The notes beneath the pieces were generated by a model, which had not been told where the DNA came from, made no database searches, and saw only the letters and a program-made list of their open reading frames with translations. A stretch of DNA of 8,806 bases from the NCBI GenBank assembly GCA_902513935.1, contig CABXOR010000058.1, positions 1-8,806 on the forward strand, given 5' to 3'. Below, piece after piece: positions 1 to 5,970 of this stretch (position 1 is the stretch's first letter; every line of letters begins with the position of its first letter). A program made the translations under genes and the position numbers. This DNA comes from an uncultured SAR324 cluster bacterium. Lineage in GTDB: Bacteria; SAR324; NAC60-12.

Positions 1-726
1 CCAGTGAACCCATTTTATGAATGGTATTTATATGACGTTCGTCAAAAGTCACACTTGGAGGAAGCCAATGTCCCCAGCCAGGACCAACTTCAAACCAAGA
101 TTCAAGTGAGTGTCCAGTTTCGACTGGAAAAAACCGGTGTCCCCATGATTCTTCAGGAAACTGGTCAAGCAGCAGATGTTTTAATGGTTCATATTGTTCC
201 CAAACTAAGATCTCTCTTGCGTGAACAGGGAAAGGCCATCAAAAGAGCAGAAGATTTTTTTTTGGAGGAGACCCAGCAGAACATGCAGACGTCCTTATTG
301 GATGGCCTTCGCGATTACCTTATACCTAAAGGAGTCAATGTCGGCGCTGTGCTAATCCGTGACATCTCTCTGCCTCCTTTTATCATCAAGGCCATTGAGT
401 CAAAAAAAGAGCGAGAACAGGAAGTCGAAAAGCAAAAGGCAGAATTGGAACGATTCGAAACGGAACAGCAGCAAAAGGTTGCTCTTGCAAAAGCAGAGAG
501 TGAAGCTGCAACGGAACAGGCAAACAAAATGAAGGTTCTAGCAGACGCCCAGGCATATGAGATAGAGCAAATAAATAAAGCAATCGGGAGCAACCCCAAT
601 TATGTCAAATTACAGGCTTTGGAAGCCCTTAAGGCAATCTCCAAAGATCCTGCTTCCAAAATCTATTTCATGAATGGAGACAGTCCTTCTCCAATTCCAC
701 TAATGAATATTGGTATTAATAAATAA
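1..726 (+). CDS. Prohibitin-like SPFH/Band 7 protein, 5'-truncated by the window edge
   Basis: SPFH proteins are membrane-anchored scaffolds that form large ring or cage assemblies, often with membrane proteases. The reading frame is open to the first base, so the GTG at 4 is probably an internal valine and the N-terminal membrane helix and start of the SPFH domain lie outside the window. Numbering from that GTG, residues 1-130 look like the rest of the SPFH domain: YDVR at 10-13, a beta-strand-rich part at 30-42, then helices and a VNVGAVLIRDISLPP segment at 111-125. Residues 131-195 are a Glu/Lys/Gln/Ala-rich coiled coil (EREQEVEKQKAELERFE), as in prohibitins. The C-terminus (200-240) has an ALEALKAI helix and a short polar tail. 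The stop is TAA. No strong hairpin terminator follows. Family assignment is confident; its partner is unknown, and nothing links it to the catabolic genes downstream. Confidence 0.88.
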   Translation, partial: PVNPFYEWYLYDVRQKSHLEEANVPSQDQLQTKIQVSVQFRLEKTGVPMILQETGQAADVLMVHIVPKLRSLLREQGKAIKRAEDFFLEETQQNMQTSLLDGLRDYLIPKGVNVGAVLIRDISLPPFIIKAIESKKEREQEVEKQKAELERFETEQQQKVALAKAESEAATEQANKMKVLADAQAYEIEQINKAIGSNPNYVKLQALEALKAISKDPASKIYFMNGDSPSPIPLMNIGINK

Positions 727-817
727 TTCCATACAGGCTTATATCCATTAGTAAAGGTATTTGCTCTTTAAAATATTTTTCATAACTACAGTATATTTAG
801 CTGGTATTTCTCATTGA

Positions 818-949
818 CCAAACAGATTGGAGGAACTCAATGCTCAACTTGTGAGTCTTGTTGGTGAGAATGGAGTTCAGTTATTAGTTGGTGCTCTAGA
901 AGTAGGAGAAGTATATAAGGCCCTGACTTGGCAGGTTGATCATTTTTAA
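818..949 (+). pseudogene. Short unrecognised coding-like remnant
   Basis: Between stops at 815-817 and 947-949 there is an open run of 43 codons with a protein-like composition: LEELNAQLVSLVGENG, then hydrophobic and acidic residues, ending in TWQVDHF. It lacks an in-frame ATG. An excellent ribosome-binding sequence (GGAGGA, 829-834) instead sits 5 nt before an ATG at 840 in another frame, and that frame stops after four codons (M-L-N-L). One reading is a small gene broken by a frameshift just after its start. Another is that the open run starts at TTG 827, or that it is chance. I do not recognise the family. Confidence 0.25.
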
Positions 950-956
950 CCCCGAG

Positions 957-1006
957 AGTATCTTATGCTGCTTTTCCATAAATGCCAGTAAACATCATAA
1001 GATACT
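957..1006. repeat. 11-bp perfect inverted repeat, 28-nt spacer
   Basis: AGTATCTTATG at 957-967 is matched exactly in reverse complement by CATAAGATACT at 996-1006. The arms are AT-rich and no T-run follows, so it does not resemble an intrinsic terminator. It begins 8 bases after the stop of the short remnant. It could be a protein-binding operator, a remnant of mobile-element ends, or a weak RNA hairpin. Confidence 0.55.
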
Positions 1007-1175
1007 GCAATTAATATTAATATCCCCCACAAAAATTACTCCTAATGTTTCCGCCAAAATCCCATCATGTCAAAAACAATTCGTGTTTTAAACAAGGTTG
1101 AATTTTGTTCTCTAAAGACTTAATCCAACAAGATGCATAATGAAAAGGTTTTCTGTCTTTAGCTATTTTTTATCT

Positions 1176-1191
1176 AAAAAAAAGTTTTTTT
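1176..1191. repeat. A-tract/T-tract palindrome
   Basis: Eight A residues (1176-1183), one G, then seven T residues (1185-1191) form a self-complementary A/T palindrome. It lies immediately past the stop of the minus-strand dehydrogenase remnant. It could once have served as that gene's 3' processing or termination signal, but it has no GC-rich stem and may simply be low-complexity sequence at a junction. Confidence 0.35.
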
Positions 1192-1198
1192 GCCAAGA

Positions 1199-1363
1199 TT
1201 AAGGCAATACAGCTACCCGGATCGCCTCTCCGGATTCAGCTATCTTCATCCCTTTTGTGGTATCTGCCAGCGACACGCGGCGAGTTACGATGTCTATAAA
1301 AGGAGACTGATTTCGGGTCATGGACAAAATATCAACGGCCATTTGAAGATGTTTGGTGTCGCT
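1199..1363 (-). pseudogene. C-terminal remnant of a zinc-type medium-chain dehydrogenase/reductase
   Basis: Reading the minus strand, 54 codons run from the end of a stop (1364-1366) to a TAA at 1199-1201. The translation matches the closing segment of medium-chain (alcohol/polyol/threonine type) dehydrogenases: a helix with AVDILS, then SPFIDIVTRRVSLADTTKG, then GEAIRVAVLP at the very end. The family pattern here is a dimer-interface helix, then a 'lIThr..L.d...A' segment, then a final 'iKvvv.P' strand. The Rossmann fold and catalytic domain are absent, and the sequence upstream in this sense (plus-strand 1364-1406) shows no continuation. G+C is about half (61 of 119 bases at 1202-1320), against 14/60 in the adjacent spacer. 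This is therefore a 3' gene fragment left by deletion or rearrangement. A plus-strand ORF across 1190-1396 is its shadow. Confidence 0.65.
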
Positions 1364-1394
1364 TCAGGTAAGGAAAAGAATATAGTATTAATGT

Positions 1395-1400
1395 AGGGGG
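1395..1400 (+). promoter_or_regulatory. Ribosome-binding site deciding a TTG start
   Basis: AGGGGG lies 6 nt before TTG at 1407. The first in-frame ATG, at 1443, has no comparable purine run at proper distance, so TTG is the better-supported start of the DMT gene. Confidence 0.5.
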
Positions 1401-1406
1401 ATCTTC

Positions 1407-2324
1407 TTGATTAGACTTGAAAAATATGGAATTTCAACAACAATGCAGGCGTACTACCTGCTGATCATAACGACGTCGTGCTGGGGCCTAAATGCTGTGT
1501 TCGCACGAATGGCTGTTGGGGATATTTCACCAATGCTACTAGTTTCAGTCCGCTGGTTGGGCACCTTCATCCTCCTGGCTCTGTTTGCGGGCAGAGCCAT
1601 CATCGCAGACCTGCCGGCTATTCGCCGCAACTTTGGCTACACATATCTGTTGGGTACCGCTGGATTGGGTGGTTTCGGCACGCTGATTTATTACAGCGCC
1701 TATACCACAACGGCAATCAACATCGGAATCATTCAGGGCGCAATGCCCGCCATCGTGTTAATAGGGAGCTATTTCTTTTTCAGAACCCCTGTCAGCCTCC
1801 TGCAAATCGGCGGTGTTGCCGTTACCATCCTTGGGGTTGTCTTTGTGAGCATCCACGGGGAGTTTGAGCGGCTGATGACCTTGAACTTCAATACGGGAGA
1901 CCTGCTTATGCTGGTTGCCGTGTTGCTATACGGATCCTACACCTTAGGGCTTCGGCGGAAGAATGACCTCTCATCAATTGCGCTCTTTGCATCAGTGGTT
2001 GCTTCGGCTTTCATTTCAACCTTGCCGTTGACGATTTATGAGTTTGTTTCGGGGCGAACGGTCTGGCCTGAGCTACAGGACTGTGTCCTTGTCGGGCTGA
2101 TCGTGCTTTTTCCTTCCTTCATTTCACAGATTTGCTTCATTGCCAGCGTGAAGTTGATCGGACCTGTGCGTTCTGGAATGTTCATTAACCTTGTTCCGGT
2201 TTTTGCCTCCTTCTTTGCTGTCGTCCTTCTGGAAGAGAACTTTGAGCTATTCCATGGGTTTTCCTTGCTTCTTGTTCTTTCGGGAATCTACATCTTCGAG
2301 AAATACAAGCCCATAACCACTTAG
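1407..2324 (+). CDS. DMT-superfamily (EamA) inner-membrane transporter
   Basis: This is a metabolite permease or exporter of the drug/metabolite transporter superfamily, acting in the inner membrane. It has about 305 residues, the usual EamA length. Ten hydrophobic helices are visible at roughly residues 15-35, 43-62, 78-98, 103-122, 130-150, 164-182, 190-212, 225-247, 255-275 and 281-298. They form two EamA repeats, each with the hallmark proline-containing segment: GAMPAIVLIGSYFF at 111-124, and NLVPVFASFFAVVLLEE at 261-277. The TTG start at 1407 is chosen for its AGGGGG site. Starting at ATG 1443 would remove 12 cytoplasmic residues and leave all helices intact. The gene is GC-rich like the operon at 3538-6651 and may share its origin, although an AT-richer methyltransferase gene lies between them. 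Substrate cannot be read from sequence; an amino acid, N-carbamoyl compound or cyclic ureide would fit the context. Confidence 0.88.
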   Translation: MIRLEKYGISTTMQAYYLLIITTSCWGLNAVFARMAVGDISPMLLVSVRWLGTFILLALFAGRAIIADLPAIRRNFGYTYLLGTAGLGGFGTLIYYSAYTTTAINIGIIQGAMPAIVLIGSYFFFRTPVSLLQIGGVAVTILGVVFVSIHGEFERLMTLNFNTGDLLMLVAVLLYGSYTLGLRRKNDLSSIALFASVVASAFISTLPLTIYEFVSGRTVWPELQDCVLVGLIVLFPSFISQICFIASVKLIGPVRSGMFINLVPVFASFFAVVLLEENFELFHGFSLLLVLSGIYIFEKYKPITT

Positions 2325-2423
2325 CCGGTTTGCATAACACTGACGGTATTATGAACATTAAGAGCTCTGAAAGTAATTCAGCTTAGTTTCCTATTACAAA
2401 TATAAAATAACATTAGGAATAAT

Positions 2424-3338
2424 ATGACAGATATTGCAATGCTTGATGGCGGTCTCGGGCAGGAAATTCATAAACGTTCTATGACTAATGCCCACCCACT
2501 CTGGTCAGTTAAGGTAATGTTTGATCAGCCTGACATTGTCACAAAAGTTCATCGTGATTTTATTATGAGCGGTGCACGTGTAATTTGTTTGAATACTTAT
2601 GCTGCCACCCAAACAAGAATGACCCGTCATGGATTTGGTGACCAGTTAGAAACAGCGCATAAAACAGCGATTAACCTTGCCAGACAGAGCCTCAAAGAGG
2701 CATCTGTAAAAGATAGTTCAGTTCAAGTCGCTGGCATCCTTCCTCCCTTGGTGGCAAGCTATGTTGCAGAGGTTAGCAAGGATTATAATAATTCATTGGA
2801 TGAATATCGTCAGCTAGTGGCTTTGCAAAAAGACGGTGTTGACCTTTTCCTGATTGAAACAATGTCAAATATCGATGAGGCACGGGCTGCCCTCACTGCG
2901 GGAAAGGAAGCAAATAAGCCTGCTTTTGTATCCTTGACTATTGCGGATGATTTGTCAAATAAACTGCGATCAGGGGAAGATCTGAGAGTGGCAATTGACG
3001 TGCTATCAAATGAAAATCCTAATGGGATTATGCTTAATTGTTCATCACCTGAAGCAATTACAAAGGCTATGTCAATAATGACTGAACTGGACATCCCCTT
3101 TGGTGGTCTTGGTAATGGTTTTACCTCTATCTCACCTCTGTCTCCAGGTTCTACAGTTGATAAATTATCAGCACGCAAAGATTTATCGCCCAAGGTTTAT
3201 ACTGAATTTGCTTGCCAATGGGTCGAGGCAGGAGCGACCATCATTGGTGGCTGTTGTGAAATTGGACCTGAACATATAGACTTTCTTTGTCAACGGCTTA
3301 AAGCAAATGGACATAAACTGACAACCCTGCCTGTTTAA
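2424..3338 (+). CDS. Homocysteine S-methyltransferase family protein
   Basis: The family transfers a methyl group to L-homocysteine to make methionine, using S-methylmethionine, S-adenosylmethionine or a betaine-type donor in the cytosol. The 304 residues give a full-length single TIM-barrel domain. Signature pieces are LDGGLGQEI at 7-15, CLNTYAATQTRM at 55-66, IETMSNIDEARAAL at 144-157, and zinc-ligand cysteines at NCSS (Cys206) and GGCCEIGPEH (Cys277, Cys278). All three expected zinc cysteines are present, so it should be active. The ATG is preceded by AGGAA about 6 nt away. It has its own ribosome-binding site, is about 100 bases from the DMT stop, and is AT-richer than the flanking catabolic genes, so membership in one operon with them is doubtful. 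It resembles the MmuM/SAM-dependent branch more than MetH. The methyl donor is not determinable, so no symbol is assigned. Confidence 0.9.
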   Translation: MTDIAMLDGGLGQEIHKRSMTNAHPLWSVKVMFDQPDIVTKVHRDFIMSGARVICLNTYAATQTRMTRHGFGDQLETAHKTAINLARQSLKEASVKDSSVQVAGILPPLVASYVAEVSKDYNNSLDEYRQLVALQKDGVDLFLIETMSNIDEARAALTAGKEANKPAFVSLTIADDLSNKLRSGEDLRVAIDVLSNENPNGIMLNCSSPEAITKAMSIMTELDIPFGGLGNGFTSISPLSPGSTVDKLSARKDLSPKVYTEFACQWVEAGATIIGGCCEIGPEHIDFLCQRLKANGHKLTTLPV

Positions 3339-3451
3339 CAGTTTGTTCTCTGACCAAAATGAAATAGCATTCGCTTTCACTATGACCTTGTCGTTTAGTT
3401 ATGTTATCTAATAGTCATGTAAACAAATCACTGAAAATATTCCTCTCCCCC

Positions 3452-3480
3452 TTGACATTTCGGTAATAAAGCCTGACACT
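3452..3480 (+). promoter_or_regulatory. Possible promoter for the hydantoinase operon
   Basis: A consensus -35 hexamer TTGACA (3452-3457) lies 80 bases before the DapA-like gene. With a 17-nt spacer the -10 position reads GACACT, which is poor. A better -10-like TAAAAT occurs at 3487-3492, but 29 nt from the -35. The 199-base gap before the operon is the natural place for its promoter. The weak -10 would suit a regulated promoter, but no operator was identified. Confidence 0.22.
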
Positions 3481-3537
3481 CCACGCTAAAATAGTATCTT
3501 GAGTTTCCACGAACTTTCATCATTCGAAGTATAAATA

Positions 3538-4479
3538 ATGCCTAATTCAGGATTAATCCACGAACAGACCCGTGGGGTTTATATCATTTCCATAACCCCT
3601 TTTTCCGAAGATGGCAGCATCGACTTCAAAAGTGTTGATTCACTTGTCGAGTTTTTTCTCGAAAAGGGAGTGACAGGTATTACGATCCTCGGCATGATGG
3701 GGGAAGCCAACAAACTCTCAGCAAATGAATCAAGAGTATTCGTAAAACACGTCCTGAAACGGGTCAATGAACGGGTTCCTGTAATGGCTGGAGTTTCGGA
3801 CCCGGGACTCACCAACCTCGTGAATCTTTCCCGGTTCAGCATGGACGCAGGCTGCGCAGGAGTGATGGTGGCTCCGGTAATCGGATTGAACACGGATCAG
3901 AAGCTTTACGACTACTATACGCAGGTGATCGAGGGTCTCGGTGCGAACGTACCTCTCTGCTACCAGGATTATCCCCAGTCAACGGGAGTTAACCTTTCCG
4001 TGGAATGCTTCAACAGAATGGTCAGCGACTTCCCTCAGTTGGTGATGCTGAAGCATGAGGACTGCCCTGGTCTTGAGAAACTGACAAAGGTTCGCGATTC
4101 TGCAGAAAAACAGGGACTGAGACGTGTTTCGGTCTTAACCGGAAATGGAGGCTTGTACCTTCCGCAGGAGTTGCAGCGCGGAGCGGACGGAGCAATGACA
4201 GGATTCGCCTATCCCGAAATGCTCACTGCAGTCGTTACGCATCATGCCGATGGTGAAATCAAGCATGCTGAAGACCTTTACGATGCCTATCTCCCCCTTG
4301 TACGCTACGAGCAGCAGCCAGGATATGGCCTTGCGGTCAGAAAGGAAGTTCTCCGCAGGCGAGGAGCCGTCACCTGTGCCCTGAACCGGGCCCCGGGACC
4401 GGTATTGAGCCGAAGAGGCCATGAAGAACTGGATCATCTGACTGCGAGGCTCGATTTACGATTGAAGGAACTGGAATGA
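3538..4479 (+). CDS. DapA/DHDPS-superfamily lyase (class I aldolase type), non-canonical
   Basis: This is a Schiff-base TIM-barrel enzyme of the dihydrodipicolinate synthase/N-acetylneuraminate lyase superfamily, which makes or breaks C-C bonds next to keto acids, or dehydrates sugar acids, in the cytosol. The 313 residues are family length. Visible marks are GVTGITILGMMGEANKLSANE at 44-64, the tyrosine motif YQDYP (Tyr142), the Schiff-base lysine in MLKHED (Lys172), and the LTGNGG and GADGAMTGFAYPE segments at 200-226. The strand motif that is GTTGE in DHDPS reads GMMGE (Met53, Met54), removing the threonines used for pyruvate binding and proton relay, so lysine biosynthesis is unlikely. It is first of a three-gene operon. 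The ATG has only a weak upstream GAAG, but no better in-frame start is apparent. A role after hydantoinase ring opening is inferred from context. Confidence 0.85.
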   Translation: MPNSGLIHEQTRGVYIISITPFSEDGSIDFKSVDSLVEFFLEKGVTGITILGMMGEANKLSANESRVFVKHVLKRVNERVPVMAGVSDPGLTNLVNLSRFSMDAGCAGVMVAPVIGLNTDQKLYDYYTQVIEGLGANVPLCYQDYPQSTGVNLSVECFNRMVSDFPQLVMLKHEDCPGLEKLTKVRDSAEKQGLRRVSVLTGNGGLYLPQELQRGADGAMTGFAYPEMLTAVVTHHADGEIKHAEDLYDAYLPLVRYEQQPGYGLAVRKEVLRRRGAVTCALNRAPGPVLSRRGHEELDHLTARLDLRLKELE

Positions 4480-4504
4480 AAATCGCTAAAGAAGGACCCC
4501 GAAA

Positions 4505-5965
4505 ATGAACAAGTATGATCTTCTGATTAAGAACGGGATGGTTCACACCGCCGTAGAGTCCTTTGAGGCGGAAATCGGTGTCAGCGAAGGAAAAATCACT
4601 GCCATCGGGCAGAACCTGGGCCAAGCCGAACGGGTCATCGATGCTGAGGGAATGCTGGTCCTTCCCGGAGGAATCGACGCTCACTGCCACATTGAACAGG
4701 AATCATCAACCCGAATCATGACTGCCGACGATTTTTACTCTGGCAGTGTATCGGCTGCCTTCGGAGGCAACACCACCTTCCTGCCCTTTGCAGCTCAGCA
4801 CCGCGGGCAAAGTCTCAGAGAGGTTGTCGATACTGCACGTGAACGTGCACAGAACAAAGCCGTGATTGACTACGGGTTGCATCTTATCATCTCCGATCCC
4901 ACACAAAATGTCCTCGAAGTGGAGCTACCTTCCCTGATTAAGGAAGGTTACACTTCCTTCAAGGTCTACATGACCTATGAGATGCTGAAGATCAATGACG
5001 GTGAAATGCTGGACATTTTAGCCATTGCCCGTAGGCATGGAGCTCTGACCATGGTTCATGCAGAGAACAACGAAGTTATCAATTGGATTTCGGAACGTCT
5101 TTTACAGCGCGGTTACAATGCGCCAAAATTTCATGCAGTGAGCCATTCTCCCGTAGCGGAAAGTGAAGCTTCACGACGAGCCATCGACCTTGCGCGCCTA
5201 GTCGATGCCCGAATGCTGATCGTTCATGTTTCGGAAGCTGAAGCAGCACATTCTATTCTCCAGGCACAAAACAATGAGTTGAGCATCTACGGAGAAACCT
5301 GTCCTCAGTACCTTTTTTTGACTGCCAAAGATCTTGACCAGGAAGGAATGGAAGGCGCGAAATACTGTTGCTCCCCTCCACCACGCGACAAGGCATCTCA
5401 GGAAGCCATCTGGAAAGGCCTCAAAAACGGTACCTTTCAGGTTTTCTCGTCTGATCACGCACCCTACCTATTCGATGAAAGCGGGAAATTTCATGCAGGC
5501 AGGAATGCTAGCTTCAACAAGATTGCCAACGGTGTACCCGGGCTGGAAACAAGGATGCCGCTCCTTTTCTCGGAAGGGGTCGGGAAAGGTAGGATCACGA
5601 TCAATGAGTTCGTGGCCCTGACATCGACTAATGCCGCAAAGATTTACGGGCTCTATCCCCGGAAAGGGTCACTGGTCATTGGAAGTGATGCGGACATTGC
5701 GATATGGGATCCGAAATGGAGCCGTACCATAAAAAAGGGAATGCTCCATGACAACATGGACTACACGCCATACGAAGGCATGGAAGTAAAAGGTTGGCCG
5801 AGGGTCGTCATCAGCCGCGGGCGGATGGCGGTCGAAGAGGAAGCACTGAAAGTGGATCGCGGCTCAGGTGAGTTCCTTCCAAGGACTCCTGCCGAAGCCG
5901 GCCGGGAACCCCCGATCTCCTCGCCGCTCAGTCCTTCACGTAATTTTGGCGCGAAACTGCTCTAA
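4505..5965 (+). CDS. Dihydropyrimidinase / D-hydantoinase-type cyclic amidohydrolase
   Basis: This binuclear-metal amidohydrolase opens cyclic ureides or imides, for example 5-substituted hydantoins or dihydropyrimidines to N-carbamoyl amino acids, in the cytosol. All metal ligands are present: His60 and His62 (DAHCHIEQ), carbamylated Lys153 (SFKVYMTYEM), His185 (MVHAEN), His241 (IVHVSEAEA) and Asp317 (SSDHAPY). The substrate-contact Tyr158, Ser290 (CSPPPRDK) and Asn342 (NGVPGLETR) also fit this branch, which separates it from allantoinase and dihydroorotase. It starts with the small beta-sandwich segment (1-55) and returns to it at about 385-455. The 486 residues exceed the usual length of about 460 because of a Pro/Ser/Arg-rich tail from about 457. 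Start ATG has AAGGA 9 nt upstream. It lies 25 bases after the DapA-like gene and 5 bases before the racemase. Natural substrate is unknown. Confidence 0.93.
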   Translation: MNKYDLLIKNGMVHTAVESFEAEIGVSEGKITAIGQNLGQAERVIDAEGMLVLPGGIDAHCHIEQESSTRIMTADDFYSGSVSAAFGGNTTFLPFAAQHRGQSLREVVDTARERAQNKAVIDYGLHLIISDPTQNVLEVELPSLIKEGYTSFKVYMTYEMLKINDGEMLDILAIARRHGALTMVHAENNEVINWISERLLQRGYNAPKFHAVSHSPVAESEASRRAIDLARLVDARMLIVHVSEAEAAHSILQAQNNELSIYGETCPQYLFLTAKDLDQEGMEGAKYCCSPPPRDKASQEAIWKGLKNGTFQVFSSDHAPYLFDESGKFHAGRNASFNKIANGVPGLETRMPLLFSEGVGKGRITINEFVALTSTNAAKIYGLYPRKGSLVIGSDADIAIWDPKWSRTIKKGMLHDNMDYTPYEGMEVKGWPRVVISRGRMAVEEEALKVDRGSGEFLPRTPAEAGREPPISSPLSPSRNFGAKLL

Positions 5966-5970
5966 AAACT

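Larger units (their letters stand above)
727..1198. other. AT-rich gene-poor spacer
   Basis: No intact gene was found on either strand. The stretch is strongly AT-rich (14/60 G+C at 1141-1200) and carries several small structures listed separately: a coding-like remnant, an 11-bp inverted repeat and an A/T palindrome. It separates the SPFH gene from a dehydrogenase remnant and looks like a decayed junction. I saw no tRNA-like cloverleaf, tandem repeats or transposon ends. Confidence 0.6.

Noticed and set aside
315..599. Minus-strand ORFs over the SPFH gene
   Set aside because: Their Ser/Cys/Phe-rich sequence is the antisense image of the Glu/Gln/Lys-rich coiled coil.
1190..1396. Plus-strand 68-codon ORF before the DMT gene
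   Set aside because: No recognisable domain and no good ribosome-binding site; it overlaps the minus-strand dehydrogenase remnant, which explains the coding-like composition.
2371..2394. CTGAA/TTCAG hairpin after the DMT gene as a terminator
   Set aside because: The stem is only 5 bp and lacks both GC richness and a T-run.
2401..2406. TATAAA as -10 box for the homocysteine methyltransferase gene
   Set aside because: Transcription would start on top of the ribosome-binding site and no -35 match lies at the right distance.
3538..4479. Annotation as lysine-biosynthetic DapA
   Set aside because: The GTTGE threonines are replaced, and the gene sits with a hydantoinase and a racemase rather than lysine genes.
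4829..4850. Inverted repeat TGCACGT-GA-ACGTGCA within the hydantoinase gene
   Set aside because: It encodes ordinary residues (ARERAQ region) in a GC-rich gene; short dyads are expected by chance and nothing suggests function.
4505..5965. Allantoinase or dihydroorotase identity for the amidohydrolase
   Set aside because: The SFKVYMTY, CSPPPRDK and NGVPGLETR segments fit the dihydropyrimidinase/hydantoinase branch better.
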